From Diacronema lutheri (lineage: Eukaryota; Haptophyta; Pavlovophyceae; Pavlovales; Pavlovaceae), in NCBI GenBank assembly GCA_019448385.1, contig JAGTXO010000075.1, forward strand, positions 1 to 64,000: a DNA stretch of 64,000 nt, in the 5' to 3' direction. The translations under genes were made by a program, and so were the position numbers. Under the pieces are notes generated by a model. The model did no database searches and was not told the DNA's origin. It was given only the letters and a program-made list of their open reading frames with translations. Below, piece by piece: positions 30,501 through 38,400 of the stretch. How positions within the stretch are numbered: position 1 is the stretch's first letter; every line of letters starts with the position of its first letter.

Positions 30501-32137
30501 CGCTGGACCTGCGCGACCACGATGGCGAGCCGATCAAGTGGACAGGCACAAACGGCAACACCCCGCCGATGTCGGACGTGCGCGTCAGGTACGCGGTCTT
30601 TGCGACGCGCTTCGACATCTCCAACCGCGTCTTCGACTACGCCGGGCGCGAGCGGCCGCCGGCCGATCTGCCGTGGCACGCGCGGCGCTCGTGGGTTGGC
30701 CTCGCGCCGCTGCCGCGCGTGCCGCTCCCGGGCCGGCAGCCCGTCAAGTCGGTGGTGACAGATGGCGTCGCCGTGCACGCCGTCGGGACCGTCCTCGTGC
30801 CGAAGGCGCAGGCGCCGGCCGGCGGCTCGGGCGTCCTGCACCGCTGGCGCCGGCCGGACGGGCGCATCGCCGTCGCGCTCGGCTCCGAGCTGCGGCGGGC
30901 GATCGACGTCGAGGCGGCGGTCGTCGTCGCGGCCGACCCGAACATGGGCAACATCACCACCTACTCTGCGCACGTCGGGCGGGCGGCCGTCTGGCGGCAG
31001 TTCACGCAGCGCGCGCGCGCGCGCGCCGCGGGCTTTGCGCGCGAGACGGCCAAGACCAACGCGGCGCGGCGGCGCGTGCGCAAGGACGGGCGCGGCGAGG
31101 AGTTCAGCGTGGAGGCGGACGAGGCGCGGCTTGGCGAGGCGCACAGCGCCAAGGTGCTCGGCGAGGGCGAGTTCCACGCCTTCCACCGCGAGAGCGCGCG
31201 GGTGCGCGAGCGCGCCGCCGAGCACGTGTACGACGCGCCGGCGCGCCGCAAGGAGCGCTGGCGGCGCGACAGCGGCGGGCGGTCCAACGCGGCGCGCGTC
31301 GCCGAGGCGCTCATCGCGGCGCACTGCGTCGACGGCGTGACGCGCGACCGGCTGCTCGTGTGCGTGGGCAAGTGGCTGCGCGACCACAAGGGCGCGCAGC
31401 CCAAGGGCGCGCCGCCCGCCTTCCAGGTGGGGCTGCTGCGCGAGCTGCGGCGGCGCGGCGTCGCGGCCGTCTTCGTGCCCGAGCCGTACACGTCGATGCA
31501 CTGCTCGATGCCGCGGCTCGCCAAGGGCGGCAGGCTGCAGCGCTGCGGCGCGGAGCTCGCGCAGAACCCGCGCCTGCCCGTGGCAAAGGGCGGCACGCGC
31601 ACGGTGCACGCGCTCGTCATCTGCCCGGCGTGCAACGGCGGCAAGAAGCCCGTGCACCGCGACTACAACGCCGCGCGCAACATCTTCTACGACGTGCACG
31701 ACATGGCGGCGCACGCGGCCGGGCGCGACACCACGTCGACGCCTGAGCGCTTTGCCCTCGTGCTCGCCTGGTGGGCGCGCGGCGAGGTGTGGGAGCGTGA
31801 GGAGCGCATGGTGCACGGCGAGGGCGACGACTGCGACGACGAGTGCGACGGCGACGACGAGGGCGACGACGAGGGCGACGACGACGACGACGACGATGGC
31901 AGCGGCGACGGCGGCGGCGGCGAGGGCGACGGCGACGGCGACGGCGACGGAGGCGGCGGCGGCGACGACGACGATGACGGCGGGGGAGGCGGCGGCGGCG
32001 ACGGCGGTGGCGACGACGGCGGCGGGCGCGGCGGCGGTGGCGGCGGCGGCTCTCGCGCCCGCACCCCCGCCCGCGGAGCTGCCAGCGCCAGTGCCGGCGG
32101 CGGCAGCGCGCGCGGGCCGAAGCGCGGCCGGCGTTGA
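13217..32137 (+). CDS. Giant protease-YqaJ-chromodomain-Fanzor fusion protein
   Basis: Start ATG 13217, stop 32137. I infer exons 13217-16891, 17043-30284 and 30413-32137, joined by two phase-0 GT-AG introns (donors GTAGGC and GTGCGC, acceptors CGCGCAG). This gives about 6213 residues. Order: Ulp1-like protease (H105, D132, Q173, C179); an unassigned domain (~480-700); a hydrophobic segment (VALGGAVFAGMSALVVACAA) and coiled coil across intron 1; long Ala/Arg-rich linkers; second C48-like protease (H2507, D2530, C2576); a degenerate third; unassigned domains; YqaJ nuclease (~3967-4165); Pro/Ala and AT-hook-like linkers; chromodomain (~5204-5255); Fanzor nuclease (~5350-6080); acidic/Gly tail ending KRGRR. 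Expected site is the nucleus. Exon 2 is open for 13.2 kb. It could instead be several genes whose in-frame boundaries I cannot see. Exon 1 has equal length in the other copy, which supports constraint. Confidence 0.7.
13430..13900 (+). other. Ulp1/C48-like cysteine protease domain 1
   Basis: VHWTAAYLLL (His105), ALLADSRTL (Asp132) and PPQSGAACCFAAATVAAE (Gln173, Cys179) give the H-D-Q-C order of clan CE proteases. The Gln-to-Cys spacing of six matches yeast Ulp1. Such enzymes remove SUMO-like modifiers or process polyproteins. Confidence 0.7.
16892..17042 (+). other. Inferred intron 1 of the giant gene
   Basis: GGCTGG|GTAGGC donor and CTCGCGCGCAG|GGGCGC acceptor, phase 0. Splicing joins coiled-coil sequence ending REPAGGW to GRPADLRLQQAHFGMRE. 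The intron holds a GC dinucleotide run. The equivalent at 63446-63578 is 18 bp shorter. Confidence 0.7.
20135..20420 (+). repeat. Coding minisatellite in the giant gene
   Basis: About four degenerate ~60-bp units encoding SAFAPAADGVFPAPLAA-like repeats, separating the Arg-rich linker from the second protease domain. Confidence 0.75.
20640..21230 (+). other. C48-like cysteine protease domain 2
   Basis: SGHFTALRLVRV (His2507), YDAVLVDTLASP (Asp2530) and NEAAQRGATCGLAIVGAL (Gln2571, Cys2576) keep the H-D-Q-C order. The flanking helical pattern resembles Ulp1-like proteases of transposable elements. Confidence 0.65.
21340..21570 (+). repeat. GCC-repeat tract encoding polyalanine
   Basis: Two Ala/Pro-rich GCC-repeat blocks; the main one (about 21488-21559) encodes roughly 25 consecutive alanines. 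It sits between the second protease and the next domain, as a linker. Confidence 0.85.
22860..23390 (+). other. Degenerate third C48-like domain
   Basis: The segment ends GDAPDQAGVAALRVLYALV, which aligns with the cysteine-bearing end of C48 proteases (DCGVFALRVL type) but has alanine where the catalytic cysteine should be. Upstream VSLGCVDRPAVLVV and HGWCAHAAG could hold the His region. Probably an inactive, binding-only module. Confidence 0.4.
25266..25860 (+). other. YqaJ/lambda-exonuclease-type nuclease domain
   Basis: RSPRWHDERW opens the domain. GILGEAVAL (Glu4023), FSPDGLAIL (Asp4061), VLVEVKTL (Glu4076, Lys4078) and DQLQLGMHVLGV (Gln4099, Gln4101) give the PD-(D/E)XK core of the YqaJ recombinase family, whose members resect DNA ends 5'-3' for strand annealing. 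All core residues are present. Confidence 0.85.
26990..27240 (+). repeat. AT-hook-like motif and Pro/Ala tandem repeats
   Basis: GQFARPRGRAPWGKVWDRV (RGRAP core) is an AT-hook-like motif. It is followed by about six 21-bp units encoding AAAPPPA, a flexible linker between the nuclease half and the chromodomain half. Confidence 0.65.
28977..29136 (+). other. Chromodomain with intact aromatic cage
   Basis: YEVEAVVDERR, FRIRWRGYDESADTWEPE and DLVAQFRKTR follow the HP1-type chromodomain closely. The three cage residues that hold methyl-lysine are present: Tyr5204, Trp5228 and Tyr5231. A methylated histone tail is the expected ligand. Chromodomains are known on some transposable-element integrases, where they steer insertion; here the partner is a Fanzor nuclease about 100-150 residues downstream. 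Confidence 0.85.
29420..31740 (+). other. Fanzor (eukaryotic TnpB/OMEGA) RuvC nuclease region
   Basis: The helical N-terminal part (ELRRIAAAVHRLTTQAYRVIN) and RYNVAPLRTHN are Fanzor/TnpB-like and continue across intron 2. RuvC-I is VVVAADPNMGNITT (Asp5814). Glu5996 lies in VPEPYTSMHC, the position of the alternative glutamate described for Fanzors, while the canonical RuvC-II place (LLVCVGKWL) has none. A zinc-ribbon follows with Cys in TSMHC, QRCG and ICPACN. RuvC-III is VHRDYNAARNI (Asp6056). The D-E-D set is complete, so RNA-guided DNA cleavage is plausible. Fanzor genes are known inside several eukaryotic transposon classes, including Helitrons. Confidence 0.88.
30285..30412 (+). other. 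Inferred intron 2 of the giant gene (within Fanzor region)
   Basis: AAT|GTGCGC donor and TGCGCGCAG|GTGCCG acceptor, phase 0, 128 bp. It joins PLRTHN to VPRNVRLAASAIW, moving from the frame of exon 2 to the frame that carries all RuvC motifs. Confidence 0.7.
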
Positions 32138-32581
32138 CGCACGGCCGAGCCGCGCAGCGGTCGACGCTTTGCGGGCTCTGCCCAGGTCGCGCGCGGCTGG
32201 CGACGCGTGCCGCGCGCGGCACGACCGTGCACGCCGCCACCCGTGGCCGAGCGCGCCGCACCAGCCGGCCCGCTCCAACCGCCGTGCGGATCACGGACGC
32301 TCGCTACGGCTCGTCGGCGCGCGTCACCTGCGCCGGCGGCCACGGCGCCGTCTGCTCCGGCCTCGTCGCGAGCAGCCCGACCGCTGCTCGCCGCCCGCAC
32401 GCCGCCGCAGCAACGCTGCGCGTCGTGCTCCCCCGCTCGCCAAACGCGAAGAGCTCCCTCACAAGGACGTCCTTCCGAACGGCCCGCGCTGCACTCGGGG
32501 CGCGATCGTGCCCCTGATCGGATTTGGCTTGACCATCTATACATATTATTTTGGGGGGTGAAGGTGAAACGAACGACCGAA
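32138..32581. other. Gap after the Fanzor region; possible element right end or guide RNA
   Basis: This 444-bp stretch has no convincing gene. It is GC-rich to about 32510, then abruptly AT-rich (CATCTATACATATTATTTT, ending near 32555) just before the next gene. Fanzor and TnpB guide RNAs are usually transcribed from the end of the nuclease gene into the element end, so this is where one would be expected. The AT-rich part may equally be the promoter of the filamin-repeat gene. Confidence 0.35.
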
Positions 32582-35356
32582 ATGTTCGCATCGCCGTCGC
32601 CGTCCGTTCCGCGCACGCGCACGAGCGCGGCGCGCAGCTTTTGGTCGGCTTCGCCGCCCGCGGGCACGCCCGAGCGGCAGATTGACCTGGCGGCACACCA
32701 CCGGCAGCCCGCGAGCGACGAGCCGTGGAATTGGCTCGGCCGCGCCAAGCGATGCGACGCGACCGGGCCCAACCTCGACGACGTTGTCGCGGGCGAGGTC
32801 GGGCACGTCACCCTACACGCGACGAACGCGCTGCCCATTAACTATGCGCGCATACGCACACGCGCGCGCGTGCGCGTGCTTCGGCGCGGCGTCCGCGCCG
32901 GCGGCCCGCCGCTCTCGGAGGCCGAGGCGGCGTTTGATGAGGGCGGCGCGCACGCCGTGCCGCTCGCGTACGGACCCGTGCGCGAGGCGGGCGACTTCCT
33001 CCTCGCGATCACGCTGGAGGGCGGGCACATCCAAGGCAGCCCGTTTGCGCTGCGCGTGCGCCCCGCGCGCGCCCACGCCGCGGCGTCCGAGCTCGTCGGC
33101 TCGGACGATGGCGGGCCGCACGGCGCGCGCGTGTCGTCTGCGGCCGCCGGGCGTGACACCTTCTTCTTGGTGCTGCTGCGCGATGCGTACGGGAACCGGC
33201 TCGAAACCGGCGGCGCGCGTGTGGCCGTGCGCTTTGACGTGCGAATTGCCTCGCTCGACGCCGACGCCGACCCCGACGCCGCGCGCGTGCGGTGCGCCGT
33301 CACCGACGAGCGCGACGGCAGTTACGCTGTGCAGTACGCAGCGACCGTCGCCGGCTCGTACGACGCGACAGTCGCGCTCGACGGCGCGCCGCTCGGCGGC
33401 GGGCCGATGCACTGCGTCGTGCTTCCTGGCCCGACGTTCCACGCCGCCGCGACGCTCGAGCTCGCCGCCGCGCACAGCGCGCGCGAGCCGCACGTCGACG
33501 CGGGCGAACCGCTCGCGCTGTACGCTGTCTCGCGCGACCTCCTCGGCAACCGCGCGCGCGCCAGCAGCGGCGCATGGCGCGTCGAACTGCGGCCGGTGTG
33601 CGCGACAGGCGAATCGGGTATGGCTGCCGAGCCGCCCGACGCCGTGCGCGCGCGCGTGCGCGACGAGGGCGACGGCACCTACCTCGCGGTCGCGCTGCCG
33701 ACGCGCGCGGGCGAGTACACCGCCCACCTGCTCGACGCGGACGGGGCGGAGGCGCTCGGCTCGCCGCTGCGCGTGCGCGTCGGCGCGGGCGCGCTCGACG
33801 CGCGCGCCAGCCGCACGTACGGCGCGGCGCTCGACGGCTCGTCGCTCGTGTGTGGCGAGCCGTCGCAGGTCTTCGTGGAGCCGGCGGACGCGCACGGCAA
33901 CGCGCTCGCGCGCGGCGCGGCGGCCGACGCGCGCGGCGCCGAGCTCATCGCGCAGCTGCGCGTCGAGCTGACGGACGCGGACGGGCGGCCCGACGAGCGC
34001 GCGCGCGTGTACGCGCGCGCACACGGCGGCCGGCTCGTGTGCGAGGTCGTGGCCACCCGCGCCGGCGACGCGCTTGTGCACGTGGCGCTCGGTGGCGCGC
34101 CGGTGCACGGCTCGCCGTTCGGCGCGCGCGCGACGGCGGGTCCGGCGGACGCGCGCGCGTGCGTGCTGCGCCACGCCCGCTGGCGCGCGCTCGCCGGCGA
34201 CGAGCAGGTGTGGGCGCTACACGCGCACGACCGGTTTGGCAACGCGTGCGCGCGCGGCGGCGCGGCCATCGAGATACTGCTCACGCGCGCGGAGGAAGCC
34301 GATGGGCCGCACGCACCGGCAGAGGCGCGCACGAAGGTTGTCGACCGGCGCGATGGCACGTACGCGCTGCACTGGCGCGTCGAGCGCGCGGGCGTGTGGA
34401 GCGTGCGCGTGTCGCTCGGTGGCGTGGACATGCCCGGCGCCGCGCCCGCGCGCGTGCTCGTCGAGCCGGCCGCCGCGAGCGCGCGCGGCGTGGCGGTCGA
34501 GGAGGGCACGCGGCTCGCGGGCGCAACGTTGCGCGCGGGCGAGTGGGTCGCCTTCTTGCTCGTCGCGCGCGACGCCTTTGGCAACGCGACGCTGCGCGGT
34601 GGCGACGAGCTCGCGGCCGCGTGCTCGGGCTCAGCCGAGCCTGTGCTCATGCACGACTGGGGCGACGGCCGGTACGAGCTGCGCTTCGTCCCGACCGAGC
34701 TCGGCGCGCAGTCGATCGCCGTCGCGCTGCCCGCCGCGGGCGGCGACGTCGTCGGCTCGCCGTTCCGCTTCCTCGTCGCGCCCGGCCCGGCAGCCGCGGC
34801 TACGTCGAGCGCGTCCGGCGCCGCGCTCGACGGCGCGCCGCTCTGCGAGGGGATCGGCCGCTTTGCAATTGTCGCGCGCGATGCGCTCGGCCACCGGCGC
34901 GGCGTCGGCGGCGACGCCTTTGCCGTCACCGTCGTGCCGCGCAGCCACTCGCACTACGGTCACGTGCACCGCTTTGACGACGCGGGAGACGGCACGTACG
35001 ACGTCGAGTTCACCACCGCGCTCTCGGGCAAATACCACGTCGCCGTCATGCTCGGCGGCGTGCACATCATGGGCTCGCCGTTCCCCGTCGTGACAAGCGC
35101 CGCTGCGCCGTCGCACCTGCCACGCTCGCCGCTCAGCCCGCGTGCGGCGCACCGCCCCGGCTCGCCGCCGTGGCCGATGCGCACGCCACCGCGTGCGCGG
35201 CGCGGCGGAGGCGCGCACGGCGAGCCTGCGGCGCCGTTCCACGGCGATGGGGTCGGCGGGCGGCGCTCGCCGCCCGGCCGCGCGCCGCCTGACTCGCGCT
35301 TCGCCTCGCCGCTAAAGCGCGAGTCCGGCGGCGAGCTGCCGTGGCAGTCTCCTTGA
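32582..35356 (+). CDS. Filamin-repeat (ABP280/NHL-type Ig-like) protein
   Basis: A 924-residue protein starting at ATG 32582 (MFASPSPSV). After a ~60-residue lead it consists of about seven filamin/ABP280 Ig-like repeats. Each shows the family pattern of DxxGN in the front half (RDAYGNRL, RDLLGNRA, ADAHGNAL, HDRFGNAC, RDAFGNAT), a DGTY strand (RDGSYAVQY, EGDGTYLAV, RDGTYALHW, AGDGTYDVEF) and a GSPF-type end (QGSPFALRV, HGSPFGARA, VGSPFRFLV, MGSPFPVV). There is no actin-binding calponin-homology domain, transmembrane segment or NHL/RING partner in the frame. The last ~85 residues are Pro/Arg-rich and disordered. Proteins of this make-up act as scaffolds; no specific partner can be named. No intron is needed. 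Confidence 0.85.
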   Translation: MFASPSPSVPRTRTSAARSFWSASPPAGTPERQIDLAAHHRQPASDEPWNWLGRAKRCDATGPNLDDVVAGEVGHVTLHATNALPINYARIRTRARVRVLRRGVRAGGPPLSEAEAAFDEGGAHAVPLAYGPVREAGDFLLAITLEGGHIQGSPFALRVRPARAHAAASELVGSDDGGPHGARVSSAAAGRDTFFLVLLRDAYGNRLETGGARVAVRFDVRIASLDADADPDAARVRCAVTDERDGSYAVQYAATVAGSYDATVALDGAPLGGGPMHCVVLPGPTFHAAATLELAAAHSAREPHVDAGEPLALYAVSRDLLGNRARASSGAWRVELRPVCATGESGMAAEPPDAVRARVRDEGDGTYLAVALPTRAGEYTAHLLDADGAEALGSPLRVRVGAGALDARASRTYGAALDGSSLVCGEPSQVFVEPADAHGNALARGAAADARGAELIAQLRVELTDADGRPDERARVYARAHGGRLVCEVVATRAGDALVHVALGGAPVHGSPFGARATAGPADARACVLRHARWRALAGDEQVWALHAHDRFGNACARGGAAIEILLTRAEEADGPHAPAEARTKVVDRRDGTYALHWRVERAGVWSVRVSLGGVDMPGAAPARVLVEPAAASARGVAVEEGTRLAGATLRAGEWVAFLLVARDAFGNATLRGGDELAAACSGSAEPVLMHDWGDGRYELRFVPTELGAQSIAVALPAAGGDVVGSPFRFLVAPGPAAAATSSASGAALDGAPLCEGIGRFAIVARDALGHRRGVGGDAFAVTVVPRSHSHYGHVHRFDDAGDGTYDVEFTTALSGKYHVAVMLGGVHIMGSPFPVVTSAAAPSHLPRSPLSPRAAHRPGSPPWPMRTPPRARRGGGAHGEPAAPFHGDGVGGRRSPPGRAPPDSRFASPLKRESGGELPWQSP

Positions 35357-35486
35357 ACGTTTTCAAAGAAGCCCTTGAAGGAACTCTCCAACCTCTTCCA
35401 CTGACGACAATTCCTTCTCATCAAATGCTGAACCATATCCATACGGGTAACCGCCAGCGTTGCCGTTCCACAAGGTGGGCACGCCC
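35357..35486. other. AT-richer intergenic stretch
   Basis: A short island much richer in A and T than its surroundings (CTTGAACGTTTTCAAAGAAG onwards), between the filamin-repeat stop and the first ATG of the next gene. It probably combines the 3' end of one and the promoter/5' leader of the other. A small minus-strand open frame ending ELSSVEEVGEFLQGLL crosses it; I do not trust it as a gene. Confidence 0.4.
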
Positions 35487-38400
35487 ATGGACGCCGCGGT
35501 GGGCGCGGGGCGCCAGCGCGCGCGCCGTCTATCCCTCAAGATCGGCGCGCATATGAACGTGTCACTCGCTGGCACACTCGAGCGCCACGCGGGCGGCGCG
35601 CGGCGGATACGTGCGCGCCGGCCGGGCCTGCTCCTCATCACCGGTGCGCGCGCTCTCGCGCTCGCGGCGCTCACCGCGTCCGCGCGCCGCCACGCCGCAT
35701 CCGGCCGCTGACTCTGACCGTACCCGCGCGCCTACCGCTCAGATCCTGGCCCTGATCCTGACGACGTGAAGGCGCTGCTGCTGGCCGCCGCGTTGCACCG
35801 CGCGCGCCAGCTGACGCTGCGCGCGGTGATCTGCAACGGCGGGCACCAGGCGACCGAGCGCGCGCGGCTGGCGCGCTGCCTGCTCGACCACGTCGACACG
35901 CGCGACGTGCCCGTCGGCATCGGCTCGGAGGGTGTCTTCTACGAGCCGCGCCCGCACGAGTACGCGCTCGGTGGGTACGAGGCGGTGGACGACGGGCGGC
36001 TACTGCCGGGCGCGGCGCTGCTACTGCGCGCGCTGCGCGCCTCGCCCAAGAAGTCGCTGCGCGTGGTGCTCATCTCGTCGCTGCGCGACTTTGCCGACGT
36101 CGCGCGCGCGCACCCAGAGCTCGTCGAGCGCGTCGTGCACTCGGTCGCCGTTCAGGGCGGGCTCGAGGCCGACGCGTCGAGCCCGGGCGGTTGGCGGCCT
36201 GACTCGTCGGTCAACAACACCTTTGACACCGAGGCGGCGACATTCGTGTACGCGTTCTGCTTCGAGCGCCGATTGCCTCTCACCGTTGTCTCGCGTCACG
36301 CCGTCCCGTTGCTGCCCATGCAGCTCGCAAAGAGCTTCGCCGAGCGCACGGACTGTCCGGTGATGCGCTACCTGGCCGACGCGCAGTTCAAGGGCCTCGA
36401 GGGCCTCTGGCACAAGCTGTGCGAGGGCAAGCTGCCGCCGCGCTGCTCCAAGCAATGGTACTTTGAGACATTCTGCGGCGTCGGCCGCGACGCCTTCGAT
36501 GACAACGTGCATGGGTCGCTCGGTACGACCGCAAGCATTGGCGACCACCTGAACGGTTTCGTCAAGCCGTATGACGTTGTCGCGCTCATCGTCGCGCTGC
36601 CGCTCGGCAGGCCGCTGATCGCGGACGGCGCGGCGTACGAGTTCAACGGGACGACGCACTCGCTCCTCCTCTCGGCCGACACCGCCGTCGCCGTCGTGCC
36701 CGTCGCTGAGCTTCTGCGCGACGTGTACCACGCGGCCGTCGCACACACGCGCCGCGCGGCCGAGGGCAGGCGGCGAGGCTCGCGCACGCTTGCGCACGGG
36801 CCGCAGCTCAGCCTGCGCTCGCCATCGCGCGCGTCGCGCGGCCTGGCGCGCGCGACCGTCGTGCCCGCGCCGTCCGCCGCGAAGTCCGCGCGCGCCGTCG
36901 ACGCGCGCGCGGGCGGCGCGTTGCGCGCGGGCAGCGCGTCGCCCGATCGGTCGCCGCGCCTCGCCGAGCATGGCGAGCTTGGCGTCGACGTCGGCGACGG
37001 CGACGACGGCGGCGGCGGCGGCGGCGGCGGAGACGGCGGCGGCGGCGGAGACGGGGAGTGCGGCGGGACGTACCCGCTCGTCGAGACCGTGCGCCTTCTC
37101 GACGCGGCGGTCGACGCGGCCGAGGCGCGCCAACGCCGGCTCACGAGGCTGTTGACCGTGCCCATCGTGCCGCTGCTCACCGCGCTGCTCGCGGCCGCGA
37201 CCGTCGAGGCGTACTGGTCTCCGCACTCGCGCATGCGGCTCGCCAGCTACTGGACAGGCTGGTGCCTCGTGACGCTGTGCACGCTCGCGCCGCTCCGGCC
37301 GACGCGCGCGCACGCGTGGCACATCCGCGCCATCTCGCTCGTCTGGGCCGCCACGCAGCTCGTCGTCGTCGGCTTCTTCGCAACGTCGCTCGCGCTCGCC
37401 GCGCACGATGGCAGCGCGCGCCGATATTGGCCGGCGCGCACGCCGATGCGCGCGGTGCGCGCGCTGCTTGGCGCGCGCGTTTCCGTCGGCTGGCTCCCGC
37501 TCGTGCTCGTCGGCTGCCTCTGCGTGCACTGGCACCGGCCCGCCGCGCTGCTTGCGGCGCTCTGGGCGGAGACGGGCGCGTTCATCGTCGCCAACGGCGT
37601 ACTCGGGCTCGTGACCGTCGGCGTCGGCCTTTCTGCGGTTGTGCCCTTCCCCGACGGCGCGGAGGCGAGCGAGGCGTGGTTCCCAACGGCCAAGGCCTGC
37701 CTCGAGGCGCTCGTCCTCTGCGTTGGCCTCGCGCTCCTCACCGCGCGCGGGCGCACGCAGGCGTGGTTCGAGCGGCGCGCCGCGCGCGCGTCGGGCGCGA
37801 CCGCGTCGCTTGCGCCGCTCCTCGGCTTCGGCTCGCGCGCGGGCGCGCGCGAGCCGGCGTGCCTGTGCGCCGAGGCGGCGCGCGCCTTCTCGCCCGTCCG
37901 GCTCGACGGCGCGATGCTCTCCGCCGACGTGGGCGACGTGATGCGCGCGCACGATGGCGCTCAACGCCTGCTCGCTCGGGCCCATTCGTCTCTCTCCGAG
38001 CTCGGCAAGGCGCGTTCGCCCGGCCGAGGCTGCAACGGCGCAGGCGGAGGCGGAGGCGGCGGAAGCGTCGGCGCGTTCAGCCGCGCCGAGTCGGCGCTCA
38101 ACGCGCTCTCCGTGCCGGCGCCGCCCGCCGCGCCGCTCAACGGCGCGCTCGCGCATTCGGCGCTCCACGCGACGCGGGTCAGCGCGGGCGGCTGCAGCGC
38201 GGCGGGTGGCGGGAGCGCAAGCGGCGGGAGCGCGGGCTCGTCCTCCTTCGACCGCGCGCGCGCGCGCCGCACCGAGCCACTGCCGTGCGACGCGTTCGTG
38301 CTCGCCTCGGACGAGGACGACGCCGACGAGCAGGTGCGTGCGCGCGTGCACGCGCGTGCCGTGGGCTTTCCGGCCACGCGCGCCGCGCCGCCTGCCGAGG

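Larger units (their letters stand above)
1476..32137 (+). mobile_element. Fanzor-bearing mobile element, class unassigned
   Basis: This is my proposed extent of the element at copy 1. The left end is supported by the break in similarity between copies. The right end is only the stop codon of the giant gene and could extend to about 32.56 kb, where an AT-rich stretch precedes a host gene. Cargo: decayed coiled-coil gene, nested inverted-repeat elements, captured exon-like fragment, PIF1/Helitron-type helicase, USP peptidase, an uncertain minus-strand gene and the giant protease/nuclease/chromodomain/Fanzor gene. The helicase motifs resemble those of Helitrons, but I see no HUH Rep domain and no CTRR-type end, so Helitron identity is not established. 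No integrase, DNA polymerase or capsid-like gene was recognised. Confidence 0.6.

Noticed and set aside
1476-32137. Assignment of the element as a canonical Helitron
   Set aside because: Helicase motifs fit, but no HUH Rep motif, no 5'-TC or 3'-CTRR with hairpin at the one visible end, and an unexpected domain set elsewhere.
13217-32137. Assignment as a Polinton or other virus-like element because of the clan CE proteases
   Set aside because: I see no protein-primed DNA polymerase, retroviral-type integrase, packaging ATPase or capsid-like gene. Ulp1-like proteases also occur in DNA transposons.
30413-32137. Bacterial TnpB contamination
   Set aside because: The gene is split by an intron, is fused to a chromodomain and uses the alternative-glutamate arrangement of eukaryotic Fanzors. 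Base composition matches the surroundings.
35363-35674. Small minus-strand open frame ending ELSSVEEVGEFLQGLL
   Set aside because: It overlaps the well-supported first exon of the nucleoside hydrolase gene, is mostly Arg-rich and has no similarity I recognise.
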